Source of the DNA: an uncultured Colwellia sp.
GTDB taxonomy: Bacteria; Pseudomonadota; Gammaproteobacteria; Enterobacterales; Alteromonadaceae
DNA: 64,000 nucleotides
Direction of reading: 5' to 3'
NCBI GenBank assembly: GCA_913058145.1
Contig: CAJXQM010000006.1
Span: 54,174 to 118,173, forward strand
The position numbers and the translations under genes were made by a program. The notes under the pieces are model-generated. The model saw only the letters and a program-made list of their open reading frames with translations. It was not told the DNA's origin and ran no database searches. Shown here in pieces: positions 47,701 through 56,237 of this stretch (its first letter is position 1; each line of letters starts with the position of its first letter).

Positions 47701-50700
47701 TCAAACCCAAACAAAAGCTCAAGCAAAAGCTCAAGAACCCGTTCAAAAACAAGTTCAGAGCATAACTCAAGCCAAAGCACGATCAAAAATCGTTACTGGA
47801 GCACAAGTGAAAAGTATTTCTCAAGCGACTAATAAAAATAATGTCGATGTTAAACATCAAGTGAGTAAAGAAATTTACCAAGAGTCAGCGACTCATCAAG
47901 CGTTTTTAACCACGCGCCAAGTGGCAGGACAGCAGATCTCTAAGCTGATTGAAATGCAAGCCAATGTGGGCGCTCACTTACCTGCTTATCACGTTGAAAC
48001 AAAATCTATGAGTGCTGCTCAAACACCTGAGTTATCGGTCGTTAGCCAAAATACACATACAGATGATTTAGTTGCGGTTAATGAACATTGGGCGAATGAA
48101 TCAGGTTTTCAAATTAAAGGACCGGATGGCTATGATTATCCGCCATTGCAACTTGAAGAACGCTTTAACCAACCGGAAGAAATTATTTGGGATACCGCTG
48201 ATTTAGTCGAATTTGCTGAAGGTGATATTGGTAATGTTTTTGGTGAAGAATATCGTATTATTGATAGCTACTCTCGACGTGTACGTTTACCGACCACAGA
48301 TTACTTATTAGTTTCACGCGTTACTGAGCTTGAAGCCACAGTAAACGAGTATAAAAAGTCTTACATGTGTACCGAGTATGACATTCCCGTTGATGCGCCA
48401 TTCTTAATTGATGGGCAAATCCCATGGTCAGTCTCGGTAGAATCAGGCCAATGTGATTTATTGTTAATTTCTTATATAGGTATTGATTTTCAAGCCAAAG
48501 GTGATCGTGTTTATCGTTTACTTGATTGCCAATTAACCTTCTTAGAAGAAATGGCCTTTGGCGGCGAAACACTACGTTATGAAATCCATATAGACTCCTA
48601 TGCAAAAAATGGTGAGCAATTATTATTCTTCTTCCACTACGATTGTTATGTCGGCGATAAAAAAGTATTAATCATGCGTAATGGTTGTGCTGGCTTCTTT
48701 ACCGACGATGAATTAAAAGACGGCAAAGGCGTTATTCTCAATGATAAAGACAAAGCACAATTAGCTAACGCCAAGAAAACTTCATTTGCGCCATTGATGC
48801 AGCGTAGTCGTGATGAATACGATTACAACGACATGATGAAGTTAGTTAATGGTGATGTTGCTAGCTGTTTTGGCAGTGAATATGATCAACAAGGTCGTAA
48901 CCCGTCATTGAAGTTCTCATCAGAAAAATTCTTAATGATTGAACGTATTACCAAAGTAGATGCGGCAGGCGGTCATTGGGGGTTAGGTTTACTTGAAGGA
49001 CAAAAAGATTTAGACCCTAACCACTGGTATTTCCCTTGTCACTTTAAAGGTGACCAAGTAATGGCCGGCTCATTAATGAGTGAAGGTTGTGGACAAATGG
49101 CGATGTTCTTTATGTTGTCATTAGGTATGCATGCCAACATGAACAATGCACGATTCCAACCTTTACCGGGTGAATCACAAACGGTTCGTTGTCGTGGTCA
49201 AGTACAGCCCCAACATAATACGTTAACGTATCGTATGGAAGTAACGGAAATGGGTATGCACCCATACCCTTATTTAAAAGCCAATATTGATATTATTCTT
49301 GATGGTAAAGTTGTCGTTGATTTCCAAAACTTGGCGATGATGATTGCAGAGCAAGATGAAAACTCTCCTTACCCAGTAAGCTTACCTAACAATGTACACT
49401 TAGTTAGTAATAGTGCCGCTAATGAAAGCGAAAGTGTTATTCAAAGTGTTACTAACAATGCTGAACTTGACGAACGAGGTATTGAACCATTCAAGCATGT
49501 TGAACGTCCGTTAATGAAAGTGATGTCTGATTTTACTGCCCCAAAAGAAAAGGGTGTAACCCCTATTCAGCATTTTGAAGCGCCGATGGTTGTCGGACAA
49601 AACCGTGTACCTAATCAAGCACCGTTTACGCCTTGGCATATGTTTGAATTTGCTACAGGTAATATCTCAAAATGTTTTGGTCCTGACTTTGACGTGTATA
49701 AAGGCAGAATTCCGCCGCGTACGCCATGTGGTGATTTACAAGTAGTTACCCAAGTGGTTGAAGTACAAGGTACGCGCCTTGATTTGAAAAAGACTTCTAG
49801 CTGTATTGCTGAATATTTTGTGCCAAGCGATGCCTGGTACTTTACTAAAAACAGCGTTAATAACTGGATGCCTTATTCATTAATCATGGAAATAGCATTA
49901 CAACCAAATGGCTTTATTTCCGGCTATATGGGCACTACCTTAAAATATCCTGAAAAAGATCTATTCTTCCGTAACTTAGACGGCAGTGGCGATTTGATCA
50001 AGCAAGTTGATTTACGCAATAAAACCATTGTTAATAAGTCAGTATTATTGAGCACCACAATGGCTGGCGGCATGATAGTACAAAGCTTTACGTTTGCGCT
50101 GTATGTTAAAGATGAAAACTCAGCAGCCCAAGCGCTTGAAAGTCATGATTTATTCTATAAAGGCACTGCAGTATTCGGTTATTTCGGCGGTGATGCATTA
50201 ACTAACCAGTTAGGTATCGATAATGGTAGAACAACTTACCCATGGTTTGAAGATAACAAAACGCCAAAATCTGATATTAAGGTAATAGACTTATCTGATC
50301 AGGCTTTAGTGTTATATAAAGCACCAACCAATAAACCGCATTATAAACTTGCCGGCGGCCAAATGAACTTCATTGATACAGTGTCAATCGTAGAAGGGGG
50401 TGGTAAAGCAGGTGTTGCGTATGTGCACGGTGAGCGCACTATTGATGCAACCGATTGGTTCTTCCGTTATCACTTCCATCAAGATCCTGTAATGCCTGGT
50501 TCATTAGGTGTTGAAGCGATTATTGAATTAATGCAAACCTACGCCCTTAACAAAGATTTAGGTAAAGGCTTTACTAATCCAAGGTTTATCGCGCCTGCTA
50601 CGTTAGTTAAATGGAAATACCGTGGTCAAATTACGCCATTAAATAAACAAATGTCGTTAGATGTCCATATCACCGATATTATTCGTTCAGACGGTGAAGT

Positions 50701-50788
50701 GCGTTTAGTGGGCGATGCCAACTTATCGAAAGATGGCCTGCGTATATACGAAGTGAAAGATATTGTATTGAGTATCGTTGAAGCATAA
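44783..50788 (+). CDS. pfaC: PfaC, PUFA synthase subunit (KS-CLF-DH domains)
   Basis: This subunit has 2001 residues. An active ketosynthase (~1-470) has Cys217 in DAACASSCYS and the histidine in ECHATGTP. A chain-length-factor-like KS (~485-925) has SAEENSVYR in place of the active cysteine motif. An Ala/Gln/Lys-rich linker (~960-1090) follows. The C-terminal ~850 residues hold repeated hotdog folds of the FabA type. Two have clear catalytic histidines: FPCHFKGDQVMAGSLM (H1420) and FRYHFHQDPVMPGSLG (H1897). The DH domains introduce and isomerise the cis double bonds. The start has a good GAGGAA ribosome binding site. Confidence 0.97.
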   Translation: MENIAVVGIANLFPGSSAPEEFWQQLLKKQDCRSKATIEQMGVEPDKYTGKKGDIDKFYCVHGGYIRNFNFDASAFVEDSVQSNAQGNAQSGNGLTTEYLNQLDDLNQWALYVTQQALTDAGYWGSDKLEDCGVILGNLSFPTKSSNHLFMPLYHEVVDGALKEVLNKDFQLSHFSDTDIAKNDIHADNALVAGYPAALLAKAAGLGGTHFSLDAACASSCYSVKLACDYLHTGKADMMLAGAVSGSDPMFVNMGFSIFQAYPANNIHAPFDKNSQGLFAGEGAGMMVLKRHSDAVRDGDKIHAIIKGGALSNDGKGEFVLSPNTKGQVLVYERAYDDAGVDPRDVDYIECHATGTPKGDNVELGSMDTFFSRFPRKNGNKPLLGSVKSNLGHLLTAAGMPGMTKAIWALNEAKIPATINLKEPLSSKNGYLSGAQMPTETIDWPQENSLKPRTAGVSVFGFGGSNAHLVLQQPIQTLEPVTTKAKAREPLAIIGMDAHFGGAKDLASFNTLIECDGNTFRELPTKRWKGIENNSNVMNALCLSKAPKGGYVEEFDIDFLRFKVPPNEQDCLIPQQLMMMKVADNAAKDAGLKEGSNVAVLVAMGIELELHQYRGRVNLSTQIEESLLQQGVTLSDEQRETLTNIAKDGVAFAAQLNQYTSFIGNIMASRISALWDFSGPAITLSAEENSVYRCVELAENLFQTSDIDAVIIASVDLAGSIENITLRQHYGKVNTDASDTNSQAASNILTQDQWLVGEGAAAFVVKPTSKVSDQQIYATIDGISFANGNDAPAITKAAHKSLALAGINAADISQVEAHASGFSRENAAENQALPTLYAGKAISSVKRNVGHTFNASGVASIVKTALILDKRTTTKSSIAINGLGKDESCAHLILSSSKQSHQAAPAPTGKQRPKLIKTISLGGNSIFDAIVSQGQRTEMVGIKQSFTGKALANVKQGINLSNLTPKAVTQEQLQTQTKAQAKAQEPVQKQVQSITQAKARSKIVTGAQVKSISQATNKNNVDVKHQVSKEIYQESATHQAFLTTRQVAGQQISKLIEMQANVGAHLPAYHVETKSMSAAQTPELSVVSQNTHTDDLVAVNEHWANESGFQIKGPDGYDYPPLQLEERFNQPEEIIWDTADLVEFAEGDIGNVFGEEYRIIDSYSRRVRLPTTDYLLVSRVTELEATVNEYKKSYMCTEYDIPVDAPFLIDGQIPWSVSVESGQCDLLLISYIGIDFQAKGDRVYRLLDCQLTFLEEMAFGGETLRYEIHIDSYAKNGEQLLFFFHYDCYVGDKKVLIMRNGCAGFFTDDELKDGKGVILNDKDKAQLANAKKTSFAPLMQRSRDEYDYNDMMKLVNGDVASCFGSEYDQQGRNPSLKFSSEKFLMIERITKVDAAGGHWGLGLLEGQKDLDPNHWYFPCHFKGDQVMAGSLMSEGCGQMAMFFMLSLGMHANMNNARFQPLPGESQTVRCRGQVQPQHNTLTYRMEVTEMGMHPYPYLKANIDIILDGKVVVDFQNLAMMIAEQDENSPYPVSLPNNVHLVSNSAANESESVIQSVTNNAELDERGIEPFKHVERPLMKVMSDFTAPKEKGVTPIQHFEAPMVVGQNRVPNQAPFTPWHMFEFATGNISKCFGPDFDVYKGRIPPRTPCGDLQVVTQVVEVQGTRLDLKKTSSCIAEYFVPSDAWYFTKNSVNNWMPYSLIMEIALQPNGFISGYMGTTLKYPEKDLFFRNLDGSGDLIKQVDLRNKTIVNKSVLLSTTMAGGMIVQSFTFALYVKDENSAAQALESHDLFYKGTAVFGYFGGDALTNQLGIDNGRTTYPWFEDNKTPKSDIKVIDLSDQALVLYKAPTNKPHYKLAGGQMNFIDTVSIVEGGGKAGVAYVHGERTIDATDWFFRYHFHQDPVMPGSLGVEAIIELMQTYALNKDLGKGFTNPRFIAPATLVKWKYRGQITPLNKQMSLDVHITDIIRSDGEVRLVGDANLSKDGLRIYEVKDIVLSIVEA

Positions 50789-50789
50789 A

Positions 50790-50900
50790 TAACAGCTAAT
50801 CTCATTGCCATTTGGCACTGTAGCAGCATCAGAAATACTCATTGATAGCCATCAATTCCGTGTTTCTTCTTTGCTACAACACCTAATGGCTGCGAGCTAA
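50790..50900. repeat. Structured intergenic repeat, copy B (pfaC to pfaD)
   Basis: In the 190-base gap between pfaC and pfaD lies the core TACTCATTGATAG.CATCAATTCCGTG, which matches copy A at 19.28 kb almost exactly. The arms differ from copy A but again form inverted repeats: AGCT/AGCT, GCCATT/AATGGC and GTAGCA/TGCTAC. Conserved core plus diverged, still pairing arms suggests a folded element. Confidence 0.7.
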
Positions 50901-50978
50901 ACTATTATTGAGTTATTACTATTTGTTAGTGAATAAATTTAACGCTAACTGATAAAGAAAAGAAAAACAGGAACAAAT

Positions 50979-52577
50979 ATGTCAAACCTAGATTTTAATA
51001 ATAACAACGCCATAGATTGGGCGTGGCAAGTTGATAATAACACTATAAAAACAGATAGCGGTGCTATTAAAACCGCATTAATGGATTTAACTAAGCCAGT
51101 ATATGTTGCCAAAAAGGGCAATGAATTCGGTGTTGTAAATGCTACGTCAACGTCAGGCGCTAGTGATGTATTAGCATTTGCTCAAAAGCTAAACCCAGAA
51201 GATTTAGGTGATGAAGCTTATAAAAAACAACACGGTGTTAAATATGCTTATCATGGCGGCGCTATGGCCAATGGTATTGCTTCCGTTGAGTTGGTTGTTG
51301 CTTTGGGTAAAGCGGGTTTTTTATGTTCATTTGGCGCAGCAGGTTTAGTGCCTGATGCAGTAGAAGACGCTATTCGCCGTATTCAAGCAGAACTACCGAA
51401 TGGCCCTTACGCGGTAAATTTAATTCATGCGCCAGCAGAAGAAGCGTTAGAGCGCGGTGCGGTTGAACGCTTTATTAAATTGGGTGTTAAAACTGTTGAA
51501 GCGTCAGCCTACTTAGGCTTAACCGAACATATTGTTTGGTATCGTTTAGCGGGCCTTTCAAAAAATGCTGATGGCACGGTTAACATTGGCAATAAAGTGA
51601 TTGCAAAGGTTTCTCGTACTGAAGTAGGTCGCCGTTTTATGGAACCAGCGCCACAGAAGCTTATTGATAAACTACTTACCCAAGGTAAGATCACACCAGA
51701 GCAAGCGGAATTGTCAAAACTTGTGCCTATGGCCGATGATATTACTGCGGAAGCGGACTCAGGCGGTCATACTGATAACCGTCCATTTTTAACGTTATTG
51801 CCAACCATTATTGCACTTCGTGATGAAGTTCAAGCGCAATATAACTTTTCACCTGCGCTTCGCGTAGGGGCAGGTGGTGGTATTGGTACACCAGAAGCTA
51901 CATTGGCTGCATTTAATATGGGTGCCGCTTATATTGTACTAGGTTCAGTGAACCAAGCTTGTGTTGAAGCAGGCGCTTCTGAATATACCCGTAAATTACT
52001 TGCTAGTGTTGAAATGGCTGATGTCACTATGGCACCTGCCGCAGATATGTTTGAAATGGGTGTTAAATTGCAAGTGGTGAAACGTGGCTCTATGTTTGCC
52101 ATGCGCGCTAAAAAGCTTTATGAGTTATATATTACTTATGATTCAATTGAAGCGATCCCAAGTGATGAGCGAGTGAAAATTGAAAAACAAATTTTCCGTT
52201 CAAACTTAGACGATGTTTGGGCCGGTACTGAATCCTTTTTCCAAGAACGCGATCCAGAAATGCTAGCTCGTGCTCAATCAAGCCCTAAGCGTAAAATGGC
52301 ATTAATTTTCCGTTGGTATCTCGGCTTAAGTTCTCGTTGGTCAAATACCGGTGAGAAGGGACGTGAAATGGATTACCAAATTTGGGCAGGCCCAAGTTTA
52401 GGTGCATTTAATAGTTGGGTAAAAGGTACTTATTTAGAAGATTACACCCGTCGTGGTGCAGTGGATGTTGCTTTGCATATGTTAAAAGGCGCAGCCTATT
52501 TACAACGTATTAATCAGCTTAAGCTTCAAGGTGTCAGTTTAGCTACTGAATTAGCGAGCTACCGAACGTCTGATTAA
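50979..52577 (+). CDS. pfaD: PfaD, PUFA synthase enoyl reductase
   Basis: This FMN-dependent enoyl reductase of the 2-nitropropane dioxygenase-like TIM-barrel type, 532 residues, is the last core enzyme of PUFA synthesis. Visible landmarks are KYAYHGGAMANGIASVELV, FLCSFGAAGLVPDAVE, the barrel strand VEASAYLG, DSGGHTDNRP and the phosphate-binding RVGAGGGIGTPE. It follows pfaC after a 190-base gap carrying a structured repeat, so it may be read from the same transcript at a different level. A strong terminator follows. Confidence 0.97.
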   Translation: MSNLDFNNNNAIDWAWQVDNNTIKTDSGAIKTALMDLTKPVYVAKKGNEFGVVNATSTSGASDVLAFAQKLNPEDLGDEAYKKQHGVKYAYHGGAMANGIASVELVVALGKAGFLCSFGAAGLVPDAVEDAIRRIQAELPNGPYAVNLIHAPAEEALERGAVERFIKLGVKTVEASAYLGLTEHIVWYRLAGLSKNADGTVNIGNKVIAKVSRTEVGRRFMEPAPQKLIDKLLTQGKITPEQAELSKLVPMADDITAEADSGGHTDNRPFLTLLPTIIALRDEVQAQYNFSPALRVGAGGGIGTPEATLAAFNMGAAYIVLGSVNQACVEAGASEYTRKLLASVEMADVTMAPAADMFEMGVKLQVVKRGSMFAMRAKKLYELYITYDSIEAIPSDERVKIEKQIFRSNLDDVWAGTESFFQERDPEMLARAQSSPKRKMALIFRWYLGLSSRWSNTGEKGREMDYQIWAGPSLGAFNSWVKGTYLEDYTRRGAVDVALHMLKGAAYLQRINQLKLQGVSLATELASYRTSD

Positions 52578-52604
52578 TATCTTAAAAGTTAGAACAACAA
52601 AAAC

Positions 52605-52633
52605 AAAAAAGGCTGATAATTATCAGTCTTTTT
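52605..52633 (+). terminator. Rho-independent terminator closing the pfa locus
   Basis: AAAAAGGCTGATAA and TTATCAGTCTTTTT form a near-perfect stem with T-tails on both sides, 28 bases after pfaD. It can work in either direction. The following ~275 bases to the VF530-type gene show no clear gene. Confidence 0.88.
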
Positions 52634-52907
52634 ACCTTTATACCAATAAGAAATATGATACTAACCAATAATCTCCCAAGGATTGGCAACTCAGTCACTA
52701 AAGCGGTCAAAGAAACATTATATCAAATCGGCAACTTCCAACAAAGAGCTAAACCGCAAGTGCGGTCATGATGCTTTAAATTAAAGCGACACTGAGAATA
52801 TTAGCTTATCCATAAAGTTCTTGGTGCACTTTTACGTGAGTTAAACGCATAAGTCTGTCAATATTTAGGAAACTTGTTACAATGCTATTTTTGATTTTAG
52901 GTAGACT

Positions 52908-53237
52908 ATGAATAAAAGTAATGATCCGCTACACGGCGTGAAACTTGAACAGATTCTAACTGAACTGGAGAAAAAAATTGGTTGGGAGAAGATGGGTGAG
53001 TTACTTAATATCCGTTGTTTCACCAATAAGCCGCGTCTTAAATCAAGTTTGAAATTTCTGCGTACAACCCCTTGGGCACGCAGTAGAGTTGAAATTTTAT
53101 ACCTAAAAACATTTTGTAGTAAGCATAAAGAAACGGGGAAATTAATCAGGGGGATACTCGCCCAGAATACAACAGTAACAGAAACGACTTCCACCAAGCC
53201 CGCTCACTTTGTTTGGCCAACATCGAAAAAAAAATAG
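52908..53237 (+). CDS. VF530-family small protein, second copy
   Basis: This 109-residue paralogue of the gene at 8.4 kb aligns in DPLHGVKLEQILTELEKKIGW, IRCFTNKPRLKSSLKFLRTTPWARSRVE and ILYLK. The tail is basic and short, unlike the acidic mixed tail of the first copy, and ends in WPTSKKK. The fold is a small helical domain for which nucleic-acid binding has been suggested. It appears monocistronic, just beyond the pfa terminator. The function is unknown. Confidence 0.83.
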   Translation: MNKSNDPLHGVKLEQILTELEKKIGWEKMGELLNIRCFTNKPRLKSSLKFLRTTPWARSRVEILYLKTFCSKHKETGKLIRGILAQNTTVTETTSTKPAHFVWPTSKKK

Positions 53238-53493
53238 ACCTATGCCACACTGAAGACATTAGCATTTGAAAATTTGTACTAAAAGTTTTTGTATGTTTTG
53301 ATCTACAGCGGACATGGCTTAACAATCATACTCCTATAGCAGTTTTCCTATAGCTGACACTCCCCATAGATAAAGACTTTAAGCTTTTGATGATGATTTC
53401 TTTGCCAATAAGTCGTCAGCCTCTATGTGAACTAAGCCACCACAGCGGTCATAGAGACTTCTAGTTACAAAACCCTGCTTGTAACTCATGTTA

Positions 53494-53529
53494 TATTTTG
53501 TTCTAGTTAATTGTTAACTACACAAAATA
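53494..53529. promoter_or_regulatory. 36-base two-tier palindrome upstream of the small membrane protein-GNAT pair
   Basis: TATTTTGT..ACAAAATA encloses TAGTTAA-TTG-TTAACTA, giving 8 + 7 perfectly matched positions with only three unmatched bases between tiers. It ends 13 bases before the ATG of the small gene. It fits an operator for an autoregulated unit, or a hairpin in the leader. The 305-base gap upstream otherwise shows no gene. Confidence 0.55.
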
Positions 53530-53542
53530 TAGAGAACTATGT

Positions 53543-53716
53543 ATGAAAGAGGGTATTGATGAGCTAAAAAGTGAATTTCAAGCCAAACTTCTATTTTGGA
53601 ATAATATAAAAAGTAAAAAAAATAAAACCTTATTAATATTACTATGTTTCGGTTTGATTGGATTAAAAGTTTTTACCACTATTTTAACTTTCGACTGGCT
53701 TGCAGGGTTAATATGA
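53543..53716 (+). CDS. 57-residue single-span membrane protein (too short for the ORF track)
   Basis: A 57-codon frame runs from ATG (AGAGAA upstream) to TGA. Residues ~1-28 are charged and amphipathic (MKEGIDELKSEFQAKLLF, SKKNK) and ~29-50 form one membrane segment (LLILLCFGLIGLKVF). Its stop overlaps the start of the acetyltransferase gene as ATGA, strong evidence that both are real and translated together. I recognise no family. It could anchor or accompany the acetyltransferase, or be the small member of a toxin-type pair. Confidence 0.65.
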   Translation: MKEGIDELKSEFQAKLLFWNNIKSKKNKTLLILLCFGLIGLKVFTTILTFDWLAGLI

Positions 53717-54258
53717 CCATCAATTTCCGCCCCCTTAACAAACATGACATTAACTATTCAAAAGTTATTGACCTTTTTTTCGAAGCTTTTCCAAAAACTC
53801 AACGCCTACCACAATGGATTGTTAAATATAGAATGAGAAATGGAAAGGATGGTTTTGACGTTATTTATGAACATAATAATTGGATCGGGTTTATCTACGC
53901 TAAAGAGTATAAAAACATTGTATTTGTAAAGTTTTTTGCAATACTAGAGTCGCTCCGTTCAAGTGGTTACGGAAGCAAAGTAATGGATTCAATGGGGAAT
54001 AAGTATTCAGACAAAAGGATCGTACTAAATATTGAAGAGCTTGATGAGAAAGAAGAAAACAACCAACAGAGAGTTAAGCGTAAAGCTTTTTATGAAAGTA
54101 ATGGGTTCAATTCTACAGGATTTATTATAAAGGAGCCTTGTGAGCGGCAAGAAATGCTTATACGTGGTGGGACTGTATCTAAAAAAGAGATAGAAGCAAT
54201 GTACAGGCATTTTTTAGGGAATTTCTTGTTTTCTTTACTTAAACCCGAAGTGCTATAA
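53713..54258 (+). CDS. GNAT-family N-acetyltransferase
   Basis: The track opens at 53644, but the ATG at 53713 overlaps the stop of the small membrane gene (ATGA) and begins MTINFRPLNKHD, a normal GNAT start. That leaves 181 residues. The acetyl-CoA-binding motif A is visible as FFAILESLRSSGYGSKVMDSM, with the strand RIVLNIEEL and RKAFYESNGFNSTGF after it. The C-terminal ~35 residues extend beyond the fold. The substrate is unknown. Composition is more AT-rich than the neighbours, suggesting an acquired cassette. Confidence 0.83.
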   Translation: MTINFRPLNKHDINYSKVIDLFFEAFPKTQRLPQWIVKYRMRNGKDGFDVIYEHNNWIGFIYAKEYKNIVFVKFFAILESLRSSGYGSKVMDSMGNKYSDKRIVLNIEELDEKEENNQQRVKRKAFYESNGFNSTGFIIKEPCERQEMLIRGGTVSKKEIEAMYRHFLGNFLFSLLKPEVL

Positions 54259-54326
54259 ATTTAATTAAGCTTTCTTTCATTAGGGCGCAAAAACCCCATA
54301 GTTAACGATTTAAGAATCGAATATCA

Positions 54327-54358
54327 ACGGCAGGTTTGAGCTTAAAGTTGCCTGTCGT
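54327..54358 (+). terminator. Hairpin between the GNAT gene and cvfB
   Basis: ACGGCAGG and CCTGTCGT pair with one wobble around a 16-base loop and are followed by GTTTAG. It lies between convergent genes, so it could serve either. Confidence 0.45.
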
Positions 54359-54413
54359 GTTTAGTCTAATCCAGATAGTTGGAACCGTAATATAATATCT
54401 GAGCTACTACCTA

Positions 54414-55268
54414 TTACTTTATACGAACACCGTCTTTTTCAATGGTTACTTTGCCATTTTTCATTAAGTTACCGACCGTGGCTTTATAGGTCTTTTTACT
54501 TACGCCCAGTATTCGTTGGATTAACTCTGGTGAGCTTTTATCATGTAGTGGGCTGAAGCCTTCATTGTCTCGTAAGTGTTGTAGGAATTTTTCAGCAAAA
54601 TCATTCACTTTGTTTTTACTACCACGAGATAAAATCAGATCTAGGCGACCGTCTTCACGAACTTGTTTGATATAACCATCAATGTGCTTACCTATACGCA
54701 ACGGTTGAAAAATCTCATTGTCGTATAATAATCCCCAGTGTAAATCGTTCACTATAGCTTTAAAACCTAAATCAGTTTTACCACCAATAATCAATTTTAC
54801 TTTATCGCCTTGCTGATATTCAGCAGGCCAAATGTCGATAAATTTATCTAACTTACTTGAAGCAGCAACACGATCGGTGACTTGATCAAGGTAAATGCGA
54901 ACCAGGTAATATTTACCAACTTCCATTTCTGAATGTTGCTGGTTATAGGGTACCAGTAAATCTTTCGGTAAACCCCAATCTAAAAAAGCCCCCATTTTAT
55001 TTACTTGAGCGACTTTTAATGAAACAAATTCACCCACTTGGCCATAGGCCTTTTCTGTCGTTGCAACTAACCGTTCAGCGCCGTCTAAATAAACAAAAAC
55101 ACGGATATTTTCCCCTATTTTACAATCAACAGGCTTAAAACGTCTGGGTAGTAGTATTTCTCCTAACGTCCCGCCGTCAAGATAGGTACCACTATCGTTT
55201 AGTGCAATAATGCGTAAAGTATTGTATTTGCCGATTTCTGCGTTTAAATCTGGAGTTGATTGTGTCAT
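54414..55268 (-). CDS. CvfB-family S1-like RNA-binding protein
   Basis: This 284-residue protein consists of S1-like beta-barrel units followed by a C-terminal winged helix, the layout of CvfB (YitL) proteins. The segments GTYLDGGTLGEILLPRR, KMGAFLDWGLPKDLLVPY and LGFKAIVNDLHWGLLYD each look like S1-type strands. The end (LGVSKKTYKATVGNLMKNGKV) is the winged helix. CvfB was named as a virulence regulator in Staphylococcus. In gammaproteobacteria its role is not settled and RNA binding is presumed. Confidence 0.9.
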   Translation of the reverse strand: MTQSTPDLNAEIGKYNTLRIIALNDSGTYLDGGTLGEILLPRRFKPVDCKIGENIRVFVYLDGAERLVATTEKAYGQVGEFVSLKVAQVNKMGAFLDWGLPKDLLVPYNQQHSEMEVGKYYLVRIYLDQVTDRVAASSKLDKFIDIWPAEYQQGDKVKLIIGGKTDLGFKAIVNDLHWGLLYDNEIFQPLRIGKHIDGYIKQVREDGRLDLILSRGSKNKVNDFAEKFLQHLRDNEGFSPLHDKSSPELIQRILGVSKKTYKATVGNLMKNGKVTIEKDGVRIK

Positions 55269-55396
55269 TAAGTTGCCGAGTATAAAAAATGGTTAGTAGC
55301 TGCTAGGTATATAATAACCGATATCGCTTGGTGTTCATACAAATTGAAATAATTCTCGCTAAGTAGCGAGTTCATGAATTCAATCAACAGGGATTA

Positions 55397-55879
55397 CTAC
55401 TTTTTTTCAATGCCTAGATGAAATTCCTTCGCAGCAATTTTTGTGGCGATATATTCGTTATGTCGAAGGTGCAATAAGTCAGCAATTTTTCTAATGATAT
55501 GTTCTTCAATACTGGCAAGTTCACCATCGGCATAGGCAACTTTCCACAATAAAGTGACTATTTTTATCCGTTCATCGAGTGAATAATATTGATTTATTTT
55601 TGAGGTGAATTGATAAAAATCACTGGCATTTTCGCTGAGCTCGAATGCTTTCTCTAGGATGTCACTAACTTCTTGAAGATTTAAGTTAAATTGCTTTGTT
55701 AAAATAATACTCAGGGCATCTTGCTCTTCTTCTGTAAAAGCACTATCTGCTCGCATCACTTCACATAATAAAACAGCACAGCAAATTTCTAGTGAAAGTT
55801 CAGTGTTTTTCTGCTGCTCAGGTGTATTTTGAAAATCTTCAACTAACTCAGTAAAGAATGCGCTAATTTTACCTAGCAT
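55397..55879 (-). CDS. TerB-domain protein
   Basis: The protein has 160 residues and is entirely helical and acidic. A TerB/DjlA-N-type domain is recognisable in CAVLLCEVMRADSAFTEEEQDAL and VTLLWKVAYADGELASIEEHIIRKIADLL. The acidic patterns ADSAFTEEE and ADGELASIEE are the paired metal-binding-like motifs of the family. There are no other tellurite-resistance genes nearby, so a general stress or metal role is as likely as tellurite resistance. It is monocistronic. Confidence 0.88.
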   Translation of the reverse strand: MLGKISAFFTELVEDFQNTPEQQKNTELSLEICCAVLLCEVMRADSAFTEEEQDALSIILTKQFNLNLQEVSDILEKAFELSENASDFYQFTSKINQYYSLDERIKIVTLLWKVAYADGELASIEEHIIRKIADLLHLRHNEYIATKIAAKEFHLGIEKK

Positions 55880-56237
55880 ATGTGCTCCTTTTAATGGGGT
55901 ATAGCTATTTTTCCCACTTATATTTTTAAAAAGTATAGAAAGTGGTGAAAAAAACCAACTTTTTTATTACTCATTTAGTTTAATTTATTTCTTTTGTAAA
56001 AACAGTAAAAAATAAATACTTATTAAGTTAATGAAATGTAAGAATTAATACTTTATCCTCACTATAATGTTAGCTATTTTGACAAATAGGCGTGCATTTT
56101 GTAATGGACGGTTACAACTTTGCGAAAATTTATAACAATAATTTAGTTATTATTTAACACATATAATGCCGTAAATGGTTTCAGTGGCAAAAATACGTTG
56201 TTTCAACGTTAAAAAAAATTTAAAAGGGAATGAAGTA

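Noticed and set aside
52640-52860. Possible transposase tail (VHQELYG read on the minus strand) in the gap after pfaD
   Set aside because: The motif is seven residues, followed at once by a stop, and the neighbouring frames are broken. It could be chance, so no insertion-sequence remnant is claimed.
53494-53529. Integron attC site in front of the small membrane protein-GNAT pair
   Set aside because: The GNAT and small-protein content recalls gene cassettes, but the palindrome lacks the paired GTTRRRY/RYYYAAC core sites and no second copy flanks the pair.
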